A DNA stretch of 64,000 nt from Erythroxylum novogranatense (lineage: Eukaryota > Streptophyta > Magnoliopsida > Malpighiales > Erythroxylaceae): positions 23,298,350-23,362,349 of the forward strand of contig CM057234.1 of the NCBI GenBank assembly GCA_029891385.1, read 5' to 3'. Position numbers and translations under genes: made by a program. Shown in pieces: positions 22,888-34,285 of the stretch. The number at the start of each line of letters is the position of its first letter. Position 1 is the first letter of the stretch. A model generated the notes under the pieces. The model worked only from the letters and a program-made list of their open reading frames with translations. It did no database searches and was not told where the DNA came from.

Positions 22888-24986
22888 TGTTGGATCGGAA
22901 AAAGAAAACATGCTTAGTTTGGAGAAACGATAGTTTTCAAAACTTTTTAAGAAATCATCTTGCAGCGGAAGCAATATATCCAAATCAACATGCTAATCCA
23001 TACATGATATGGTATAAGGATAATAAAACCAAGAACAAGATAAAAGGAATTACCGACTCCTTCGCTACAGCTTTAAATCCTCGTTGCGCTATCATCTCCT
23101 TCTTATATCCAAATCCTTTGCCTTTGAGTCTTTTCCTTTAGCAATCTATCTTCTTCCTTGTAGTAATATCCTCTACCAATTAGATTTACCACTTGTTCTT
23201 CAAGGACAACTAGGTTAACAAAATCCTTTGGTGGGAAAGGAGAAGAAATATTTGGAGGAAATTTTCTTAGAAGAAGAAGAACCAAAATTGAAACTCTTTC
23301 AATTCTTTCACTTAGGAATTTCAGTTCTCACTTGCATGAAAAGAGAGAATGTCTAAAAAACATGCAAGAACCCTTTTTTTACCTCTCAATTTCGAAATAT
23401 GCATAAATGGAAAGAGTGAGAGGCATCCAATGCATCACTTCTTACATTAATCACTCATCAAATAGCCAATAAATGAGACTTACTTCATTTATCTTTAAAA
23501 TGGCTATTTGAAAAGACCATAACCTATAATTGAATACCCATTTCGGTTTTGGCAAGAAGAAAGAAGGAAGATGGTCCATCTAATGCACATCTTTCATCTT
23601 TAATCTAATGAATGCAAATAGGTTACATGCCAACATTAAAAGCCAACCATTAAACCATTTAATGGTAAGTTCATAACTCCATTTAATAATGATGAACCAT
23701 AATAAAGACCATCTTTATTTAGTATTTTAATGTCAAATGTGTGGTTACACATCTAACCTAACACAATTTCGAAATTGCTTCTTCTCCATTAAAAAAATTG
23801 TTTTAATATAATTAATCTAATCAATTACATTAAACCAAAACAAGCCCATTTCTAAATGAACATATGGGCTTCCAATTAACCATTAATTAGTATAAGCCCA
23901 TCATTCAATTATGGACTTCTAAAGCCTCCAAACTACTTCTTACTTAGCTTGATAACCTTCCTTAAAGCCAAGTGGGGAATCTTATTGGACTTTGATAATT
24001 CAAGCTCCAATAAGCCCATAAATAATTCAATCTCATTGGAATTAATTCTAGCTTATTAACTAAATGTCATTCCACTAAAGACAATTAGTTGAACTCTTGA
24101 ATTATTAAATATTATGAAAATATGTCCAATTGCAAACCCTATTTAGAACCTTATTATAGCCATCCGCACAACAAAGGGTAAAATTACCGTTTTGCCCTTA
24201 TGTTGGTTTTTCCTTCTAGATCTCTCATTTTACTTTATATGGTGATTAACACATAAGATCTCATCTTAGTGTTAAGACTTGATGGGTAGCTAGTCCATCA
24301 AACTACTGGCGCCAGATTTAATCACCAAATCTCCTTAAAATATCTGAAGAGATGATAACACTATAAACTCTTTATTTGAGTGAATGTTCTCGATACATGT
24401 TTCAATTAATAATTCCAACATGCAGAACTGGATTAATACCTGTAAAAATCCATTCGATCATATCAAGAATTATAATGAAACACATATGAGTTCACCACTC
24501 ATCAAGATTGTGGTTCATAATAAGCGAATGCTTAAGTTGTATGTTTTAAGATTAAAGTAACGGCCACTTTATTCTTGAAAACATACTTGATTCAATTCAT
24601 TTAATAGTGTCATTATCGATAGTCTACTACTATCATGATATGAAACTCATCATTCCTTTTAAGTAAACTCCTTTACTTATATGGAGATAAATCGCAACAC
24701 TACTGATCTAAACCATAATCAAACGACCAACTTGATTATTCAACTGTGAATCAATTAATTGATTCTAATAATATACATGTTTCCCATACATCTCTATGTA
24801 TATGTATATTACTTACAAATGAATCTTGGTACCTTATGACCAGATATATAATGCTCATACGGATAAAACCAAACTCTTTTGTTTTATTAATAATAAATAT
24901 TTTCATTACAAAAGCAGAATCAAGAAGATAAAGTTACATGTAAATACACTTGCTTTCCAGGGCACCATATTTACATAACTCCAACA
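22888..24986 (-). repeat. Copia 5' LTR (2,099 bp)
   Basis: Begins TGTTGGATC and ends CTCCAACA, giving the inverted termini TGTTGGA/TCCAACA. It directly follows the primer binding site. No partner LTR exists in the window, so the right edge rests on the terminal inverted repeat. I see no coding sequence. Confidence 0.75.
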
Positions 24987-27900
24987 ATAACCTTATCCAC
25001 ATGGTTGACATCAAGAAATCACAAATGTATATCATAAAGATATTCTTAAAAAAAGGTCATTACTTTCATTGAGCACTATCATACTAAGAATTAAACAATA
25101 AGCTTATTATAATAATTAACTAATTACCTATCTAACATAACCACCGAAATATGAAAAGTTAAATATGTCAACTAAGGAACAAAAGGAGACAGTAATACAT
25201 TATCATATATTCTTTTCCAATTGCGAGGTGTGAAAAGTATGATGAACTTTACTATTAAGGGGAATTTCATGTTGATATACAAATGAATCAAAACGTTTCA
25301 AAATCTTAAAACGACTGAGGAATAATAAGGCTAACTTTTATGAGGACTTATGTTGAACTTTATGTTATCTATACAATTGTAATTTGATATAAACAAGGTT
25401 ACCAACTTGAAATCCCTTCTCAGTTTGATAGGGATCTATCAGTTGCTTTATATGATTTTGAGCACGTTATAGATGGAATTCTAACATATGATCCTTAGCT
25501 TCTTTATCCTTCAAGACCTGATCCTCCAACAAAATGTGAGAATCACCTGCTAAATAGGGTTTATATTACAAGGGAGAATAATCATATATTGCTTCGAAAG
25601 GTGTTGTGGAGATGGTCGAATAGAAAGTAGTATTATACCATCATTTTGCCATTAACAAACATATTCTTTGGTGATTAGGACAATTAGAAGTCATACATCA
25701 AAGATATGTCTCCATTGTGTGATTAAGGACCTCCACCTAGCTATCTATTTGAGGATGGTAAATGGTTTAGAATTGTAAGTTAGCATCTTATATGTAAAAT
25801 TCATTTCAAAAAGAGCTGGTGAGTATGACATCACAATTATTGTTAATGGTCTTAGGTATGCCATGAAGTTTGAATACTCCATCCATAAATGTACAACCTA
25901 ATTTCACAATCATGTATAGATGAAGAAGTGGAATAAAGTGAGCATACTCGCTTAATCTGTCCACCTCTAGGAAGATGACTGAGTAGCCTTTAGATTGTGT
26001 TAAACCTCCTACAAAATCTATGCTAATGTGTGTCCATAATTGCTTAGAAATTGGTAAGGGTTGTAATGAGAAAAAGGAGCTGTTAATTCTTTTTTTTTTG
26101 TAGAAACTTCATATTTCCTAACAAATTCATAAACATCTCTCTATAATTTCCTCCAAAAAAAATTATATACTCAGTTTCTTACATATATCAAGCCACCCTG
26201 TATGAAATAAAGGGATGATCTTTTGCCTTAGATGTAACAAATTACCCATTACTAAATGCCCCTTCCATATTAAGTGTTCATTAATCCAGGTATAAATGGA
26301 GCATTTATATTCCCCCTTATTCATTTGTGAAATCTTCTTTTGAGTTTCATCATCCTCTTGCCAACTTTATTGTATTTCACGAACTAAATTTGACTTTGTT
26401 TGAGAAATCGATATGATGAATAATTTAAAGATAGTTACAGGCAATAATGAATCAACTGTTGAATAACCAAAACCCTGTTTGTAACGAATAGTGAAATCAA
26501 ACTCAATTAGCTTAGGACGCCATATTTACTAAAAAAGTGTATTTATCTTCTGATCCATCAAATATTTCAAACTATGGTGATCAGTTTGTATCGTAAAATG
26601 CCTCTATATTAAGTAATGTGAGCATTACTAAATAACCATGGCTAATGTTAAGAACTATTTCTCATAAACTGATAAGTGCTTACAATCATACGATCACATT
26701 TTACTAACATATGCTATAGGATGACTCTTTTGTATAATGATTACCCCTAACCTCTCTTCACACGCATTAGTAACTAACACAAAAGGCTTCGTAAATTTGG
26801 GTAATCTCAATACTAGAGCTAATGTTAATGTATCTTTTAAAGCCAAGAAAAACATTTGTAGTCTCCAAAGTCTAAAACACCCTTGTTCAATAAATTGGTA
26901 GGTGGTTTACTCAATTGATCATAATCCTTAATAAATCTTATGTAGTATTCACATAAGCCCAAGAACTCCCTCAGTTATTTAATAGTTTTTAGACTATTCT
27001 ATCTAATTTAGATCAGTTACTACTCTCTCGCAATTGATTATATGTCCCAAATATTCAAATTGAGTGCACCAAATGAACATTTAGTTAGCTTCGGGTACAA
27101 CTGATGCATCCTTCAAGTCTTAAGTAATTGTTGTAAGTCTTCTAAATATTGATCGAATAACTTACTATCTACTAATATATTAATAAAAAATTCAAGGACA
27201 AACCTCTTTAAGTAAACCTTGAATATATGGTTCATTAGAATTTCGAACGTAGCTGAAGCATTTCTTAATACAAAGGGCATAAACAATAATTTGAAATGCC
27301 TTTCATGTGTCTGAATGTCATCTTGTAAACATCTTCCTTATAGACCTTAATTTTATCATACTTTGTTGTTAAATATACCTTAGAAAAATATCTAGCTTCA
27401 TTCAATTCATCGAACAATTCCTCCACTAGTGGAATAAGGAAGTTATCCTTAATAGTACTTTTGTTCAAGGAACTATAATCAATAAAAAAATGTCACAATC
27501 CATCCTTTTTCTTAATCAAGAGCATATGTGCTAAGAAGAGACTCACACTATGTCATATAATTCTTTGTTTCAACATTTCATCAACCAATGCTTTCATAAC
27601 TCCATTTTGTAATCTAAAATACCTATAGGGCCTGAGGTTAGTGACCTTGTTCTCTCCTTAAAAGGAATCTTATGGTCATGAAATCTCCTTGGAATTCCTT
27701 TAGGTTGCCCAAATACATCACCATAAGTTTGTTGCAACTTTTGCAACTAATATTTGTATTCTCCTAATAATTTATTCTTCTTCAACTCCATATAAATATT
27801 TCAACATTCCTTCTCTTATAACATAACATGTTCTTCATGTTTAGCCTCAAATTTATCAAGAAGCAACACACCACATCTTTTGTGCCAATGATTCTCCCCA

Positions 27901-28527
27901 TTTTCTTATCTGAAACTTTTTATAATTACTTAACTTCTTCACTCATTAATTCTGACTCACTCCTTTACCACCAAAACTTCATTGTTTATGTCTGATAGTT
28001 GCAAACTATTTCATCCAATATAAATAACCACTAAACATTGAGAATCATGTCATTTGCCCTAATATCAATTATTATGACATTAGTGATAAACTTATGACCA
28101 CTCATTTTTCATATAAAGTTACGATAGATATGGTTATCGTTGATATGCATTCCTTCTCCTACCATTATTGCAATATTCTGAATCTCTTCTAGTTATCTCC
28201 AATATTCTTTAGTAGCTCCTTATCAATAAAATTGTGTATATTTCTCCTATTAATCAGTATATGAATTGTTGCCCTATAAATCATATTCCTAATATTCATC
28301 TGTTGGTACTTTACCTTACTGACTTCCGCCATTACCTATAGTGATATAGTAAGTGCATTATTATCTTCTTCCTTCTTTGATTCTTCCTCCTTCATGCCAT
28401 CCTCCACTATATACGTCTGTAACATTTTTCTTTTACACTTATGGCTCATTACATACTTTTTCTCACATTAGAAACAATTTCCTTTGACTCTTATATCATC
28501 AACGTCCCTTGACTCTTATATCATCCA
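24987..28527 (-). pseudogene. Decayed Ty3/gypsy chromovirus pol and gag end
   Basis: Minus-strand pieces in normal order: a gag zinc knuckle with CEKKYVMSHKC (about 28435-28490, first Cys pair damaged); reverse transcriptase with LNKSTIKDNFLIPLVEELFDEL (27265-27468), then FFINILVDSK near 27160, where the usual catalytic DD is lost; RNase H with TDHHSLKYLMDQKINT (about 26535-26590); integrase with THISIDFVGGL and VDRLSEYAHFIP (about 25925-26035); and the integrase end TTPFEAIYDYSPL (about 25560-25625). Stops and frameshifts are everywhere. The integrase-after-RNase H order and these motifs place it in Ty3/gypsy, chromovirus side. Confidence 0.85.
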
Positions 28528-31447
28528 TGTAGCACCCCACTCCCGCAAGACCCGAACTCGACATCGAGGGTAACATCCAAGCCCGTGCCTCACGAGGGTG
28601 GTATGCTAGAGCAGTCAAACAGTTCAAAAACTCAGTTAAACATTTTTTTATTTTTAAAACCAATCACATGCGCGGAAATCGGTGAACAATTTGGGGCCCG
28701 CTTTAATACGAAAACGTTTTCAATCATAAGACAATTTCAGTTATAAGACACTCAATAGTAATTACCCATTTCGAATACAGAAATCCATACCCCATATTGG
28801 GCCCAATGTCATTTCTGAATGCTTTCAGTATCACATTACAATATAACATTAACCAATTGGGCCCTCTACAATAACAGTACTATTCTGCATAAATTACAAA
28901 AATACAAATTTACACATGAATCAGAATGACATTAATGCAAACGTGAACTGATCCCGACATCAAATTCTGACTTGTTTACAATAGGCATACTCTCGTTTGT
29001 CTAACGGGGTACTCTTCGATTGCTGAAAAATATTGCAATTTTGGGTGAGTTTGCGAACTCAGTGAGAAACCATCGTCAATGGTTCACTCAACTCATGCAT
29101 ATACAAACAATTCACAGAGTATCGCGTAGTAACACTTTCAGAAATATCACATGCGCTGTCATTTTACAAATATGAGGCGTCCCACCTTTCATACAATTCA
29201 TTTTCAATCATATGATTATGCAATGCACATGCGACACTTCTCGTTTTATTTTCGTTTTGTGACCGTGCGCCTGAACTGTCCCAGTGACAGGCACATTAAC
29301 GGTGAGCCAGTGGCTCTGAAATACGTTGGGCCTGAATGCCCTGATGCGGTGAGCCTGTGACTCTGAAATACGTTGGGCTCGAGGCCATGTTGCGTTGAGC
29401 TTTAAGCTCTAAAATACGTTGACTGCTTCGGTCACAACTGTCATTATCTGATCATACTTTTATGCATGAATGCACATGTCCCAATTTACATTTACAGCCA
29501 GTTTACATTTCAATGTCCAATTCTCATTCCTTCGGACCTTCAGTCCGATATTTCAGTCATAACAGTTTTCACAATTTATTTCATTGAAGCATTCACAATC
29601 AGTTACACACAATAGCACTTCAATATCAAGTTCCCAATACTTCGGACACCTACGGCCCGAAATCAATCAAAATCAAACACATAATTCCTCCATTATCTCC
29701 ACATGGCATGAGTGCATAAAATTTAACACACAAAGGTTGAGGAACCAACTAGGTTACTCACCTGCACTTCCGAGCTACTGCCTGGAACTCCCAGCAATAT
29801 CCGTGGAATATCGTTCCATCGGTGCCTCTATAACAGTCAAATCATTTCCCATTACTAAATGCACAGTCAGAATAATTCAGTGATGCACATGTCTCAAATA
29901 AAAGATGTATGATGCCTATTCATGACCTTCCCGGCGCTCTTCCCCAATTTTTACTTTCTTTTTGTCAAAAACTAACTTTTCACTCAATTGCTCAGTAAAG
30001 ACTCATTTCAATTCAATGGCATATTACGGAACTCTCCAATTTCAATTCTAACATTCAGTCAACTTACCAAGTCATACCCATTAGGATATTCTCAAGGAAG
30101 ACCTCAATTTCAGTGTCACTATTCTCTAGATCAAATTTCATCCATTATGCTCAGTTTCTACAATCTCAAAAGCATTGGATTTAATCCCAAAGTCTCACAA
30201 TTATACTCCAATTATCATGAAACAATCCTTAGGTTACAATAGAAAATCATATTCAACTTTCTTTCAATACCACAATTGTAGACCTTTTTGTCTAGTTCAT
30301 AAAGAATCAAGAATCACCTCAATTGGAGGTCTATATCTTTAGTTATGACCCATAAACTAAACTAATTCAATTCAGAAAAGTGTCCCTCGCCGCGGCGTCT
30401 AACCGCTCATCGCGACGTCCGCTCGTCGCAACTTCAACCCATGCTCGTCGCGACGTGCAAAAATTCCTTCGTCACGACGTATAAAATTCCCTCTCGTCGT
30501 GACGTCTAAATTATTATTCGTCGCGACGTGCGGTCATCTCCTCCGATTCTCTTTTTCATTTCTCTCTCTAAAACCAGTTACAACTCACCCATAACTACCC
30601 CAACCTTTCACAATCAAACCCATGAATGCATTAACTAACAAATAACAACATACAATCAATTTACTTACCAAATCAAGCTCAAATCTTCAACTCTCAGCAA
30701 ATCCTCCAATTTCTTTAACACTTACGGGCTCCCCCTCAAAACCTCAAAATCTTCATCTTCCTTAGGGTTAAAGCTTGGCTTTGCAAGTAGAGAAGAAGCA
30801 AGCAAGCTAGCAATGGAAATCACGAAGAGAGGAAGAACGAAAATCACCAAAGAAGAAGAAACAATCGTGCCCTAGGAGAGAAAGGGTTTCTTTCCTTCAA
30901 ACTTTTGAAAACCTAAGGCATTTAAAGGTTAACAATTAAGGCTCTTGTCGTTTTCCTCACAAAACCATTTAAATCTCTTTCTCTTTTCAATTTCATTTCT
31001 AGTCCAATTCATCTCCAAATTTCAATGGATCGACATATTAATTTCCAAAATCGTATATCTAATTTTTCATTGCCATTGGACAGATATTCAAGTGCTATAC
31101 AATCAATCAGTCCGTTACTCGGAAAATTTCCGGTCCGGACATTTACTCTCAAAATTTTCAGAAATATTTACTAAGGTTCTATCTACTGGCGATCATTTTA
31201 ATACAGTCCCAATTCAATTGTTCAAACCCAAATATTTCATAATTCCCAATAAATCATAATTCATATCATTTTCACAATTAAATGTCGGGAATGTCAGAAA
31301 TGCATGTATCTATATGTGCGTGTGCAAAAAGACTCATTCCTCTAAAATTAGAGGTCAAATAAATGTTCAAATCAAAATATGCAATGAAATCAACTAGCCT
31401 GTCCCAATTTATCAATATAACCTTCCCATCGGGGATAGGATGTTACA
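28528..31447 (-). repeat. Solo LTR of the element 1 family, diverged subfamily
   Basis: Starts TGTAGCACCCC and ends GATGTTACA like the LTRs of element 1, with the same hairpin (29046-29061), but is clearly diverged. Flanks ATCCA and ATCAA may be an altered 5-bp target duplication. It interrupts the chromovirus gag. Instead of the gagagccctctgggtatgcacta units it holds three units around ctctgaaatacgttgggc (about 29295-29420). It has the fullest CGTCGCGACG cluster (30389-30528). Confidence 0.85.
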
Positions 31448-32330
31448 ATCAAATTCTTTAAATATGTTGTTTTCTCCCATTTCAACTTACTTCCCAACCT
31501 TTGACTTCCTCTTGATCCTAGTTTAAATAAGATACATTGAGATGATTTCAATGAATTAAAGGAATACCCTACTGAGTAACCACTCCTTTGATTATATTTT
31601 CCCTAACAATGAAAAGCCAGTGCTTTGTATTTCTTCGCCAATTCGTACACCTATTGCAAAGTCTTGGGGTTCCAAATTCTAGTCTATTTCAGATTTCAAC
31701 CCCTTTAAGTACATAATCACCAAATTCAACTTTGGTATGATTAGTTTGTGAGATAACAAATAAAACTTAATACAAGATTTTTTACAATACCTTTTAATTA
31801 ACTCTTTTAATTCTCTTATAGGATCTATAAATAAGACTCACCAAACCTTTACTTGAAGTGTCGATAAATACTCTCCCCAACTAGTAGTTTCGCTCATTAT
31901 CCTCTTAAAAAGATAAAACTTATTCCAAACCACTAGTTCACCTTCCAAGTGTACGAGCAGTAATCCCACTTTCACCTTAGCTGGAGTCTAATCAAATATG
32001 AAAATTTGCTTACACTTAAAGACTCAAACTCGCAACCCGTCTCTTTTAAACCTAGAAATTCAATCTTACTAAATCTTATAGGAATAGAGTAATGTCTATA
32101 GAACGTTCTCTTTAGAACGTGTTGATCTCCATATCCCCTCCTTATTAAATCTACATTATCCTTCTAATGCAATAATTCATTCCTTTAGTTCTTTTATGTT
32201 TCTTTCTTGGCAAAGCTCCAACTATTATATCTGATTATGCAAACCTTCTTCAATTTGCTCCATTTTTTAGCTTGAATTCCTTCTATCATTGCCCATTGAA
32301 CTAAATGTAATCCAATACCAATTTGTAGTT
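31448..32330 (-). pseudogene. Decayed chromovirus gag, upstream part
   Basis: Continues on the far side of the solo LTR. The minus strand holds gag-like words such as VIMYLKGLKSEI (about 31680-31725) with many stops. Near 32310-32327 the plus strand reads taatccaataccaattt, which looks like a decayed gctctgatacca primer binding site. A 5' LTR should therefore begin near 32330, but I cannot define it without its partner. Confidence 0.55.
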
Positions 32331-34285
32331 AATTTAAGGTTTAATTTGATATTATGGTTTTCAAATTATAGCAAGCCTTAGCAAAAATGAGAGAAAGGTA
32401 GTTATATTTGTCAATTACTCAACTCTTTCCAACATTTTATTCAACCACTATTTTAACCGTTGATGATTACCCAATCAAATGATTACACATGTATGAATTA
32501 TTAACTAAAAGCTACTCTTCAGACAATGTCATTTCTTTTCTTTGTTTCTAATCCATTAATTCTACACAACGGCAATTTTGCATATCTACATACTAATACG
32601 CTTCCTTTATCTTCATCTCAGTTCACTTACTCTTTCTTCGTGTTCTTTCCATCTCACTTGTCATTTTTCCTTTTTTTCCTTCAACTTAATTCCCATCAAG
32701 GCTAACAACTTCAAGGTGGTGATAGGGTGTAACGTAATAGAAGGAGAGTGTTTTCATGAGGAGGAAGATCGATGAAGATAAGGGTTTAAGGAATCAAAAT
32801 CTGAGATTTTTTAGATAATAAAAGACGAGGACAAGAGAAATAATTTATAATTTATTTAATCCTTAACTTTTAATACTTAGTATATTGATCGATAATATTG
32901 ATAATCCAAAATGTATTGGTATAGTCTAATAAGAAATATACTGTTTTTTACATAGTTTGGTACATCACTTTAATAGATGATCTCTTTTTAGTGAGAGCTT
33001 CTCCTTCTAATAACCATATGTACAATCAATGTTTTAAAATCCAATTGAAAGTTAAATCGGTGTGAAAAGAAGTTTAAAATTTAAAAGTTAAACCATAATT
33101 TGATATTCATAAAACCAATTAAAGATCATATAAAATTAAAAATTTATAAAATAATTAAAGAAAATTATTATTACCTATTGAAAATTTTAAAGTTTATTTT
33201 AAAAGGAGACAATTAAATGAAAATTAATCAGTTTATTTTCGTTTATAAAATCAATATTTTAAAAATCGAACCAAATGTCGAACCAATCAAAGAAAAGCTT
33301 TAAGGTTTAAAGTTTAACCAATAGTAAATTGCTATAAAACCATTATGTAATAAACGAGAAGTAAATGTTATAAGTATAAGCAAAATAAATATTTTATTGA
33401 AATAAAAATACACAAATATTTATTATTATATATTGAGCTAATCAAAGTTTAATATTACTTCTTAAAATACTCTAACATTATGTCAACCAAATTTTTTATC
33501 TATACTAAATTATTAGTTAATAATTTTAGTACTCTTTTTAAATATACTTCTTTAAAATTTAAATAAAATTCTATTTGTTTTGATCAATAAATAATAATAT
33601 TCTTAACGTCTCAAAATAATTAAAAATTATGTGATATTTTAAATATAACATAATAAATTCTAATTAGTCATAAATAGTAATTACAATTTATTTATGCTTC
33701 AAGTTCCATTTAAAGTATTGAAGAAAAAATTAGTATTTATTTTTGGGTGTTTTTGTTTGTTATGCGATAGCTATTTGTTTGTTCTTCCATACCTCTTCTC
33801 TCCTTTGGAAATTCGGTGTTTTGTTTGTTTTGCCATCTAATGGAAAGTTTGAGAGGCTCGTAACTAATCATAAATGGTTCTCTTCTCCCCTATGATGTTT
33901 TGTTCAGTTTCTTAAGAGTTTTCAGTCTGGAATGCACGATGATCCAATTTTCCATTCATGATCTTCCCCACCTAAACCATAAGCTATCCTGGGTACGTCG
34001 CAGGTACTTTCATTCAGCCTTAGGTATATATTAATTAAACAAAAATGGGATGATAAAAAGCGAAAGAAGCTGGTTTCCGCAGTCTTTAAAGTATCTGAAA
34101 GCTAAAGCATCCTAATGTTCAACGAGTTTATGGATTTAATATCAGAAATAAGGGTTGAGTTAAAATTTCATTGGATCAACCAATAAATGCAGCCAACATG
34201 GAAATGATAAAGCTCAACATTTGTTGCATATCAATATACTCTTTTGCAAAACCTTTTTCTTATATGATATAGTACAAATACTATC
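32331..34285. other. Intergenic; possible decayed 5' LTR, then AT-rich spacer
   Basis: 32331 to about 32840 may be the remnant 5' LTR of the chromovirus. From 32840 to about 33720 the sequence is AT-rich without open frames. 33720-34285 is the downstream flank of the THADA-like gene and probably includes its 3' untranslated region. No gene is recognised. Confidence 0.5.

Larger units (their letters stand above)
19112..24986 (-). mobile_element. Truncated Ty1/copia retrotransposon (5' LTR, leader, gag, protease, integrase)
   Basis: On the minus strand the order is 5' LTR (22888-24986), primer binding site, long leader, gag, zinc knuckle, protease remnant, integrase, and a linker ending in DVPRRSGRV, where it breaks at 19112. 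Reverse transcriptase, RNase H and the 3' LTR are absent. The order protease-integrase before the missing reverse transcriptase identifies Ty1/copia. Several C-to-T stops are present. The right edge abuts decayed chromovirus sequence, so the copia probably inserted into it, but the second target duplication is lost. Confidence 0.9.

Noticed and set aside
30389..30528. CRISPR-like look: short palindromic repeats with unique spacers
   Set aside because: Eukaryotic LTR context, 10-bp repeats with variants, spacers of 6-15 bp and no cas genes. It is not a CRISPR array.
32578..32775. 65-codon frame on + in the spacer
   Set aside because: Low-complexity Ser/Leu/Phe-rich sequence within a probable LTR remnant; no support.
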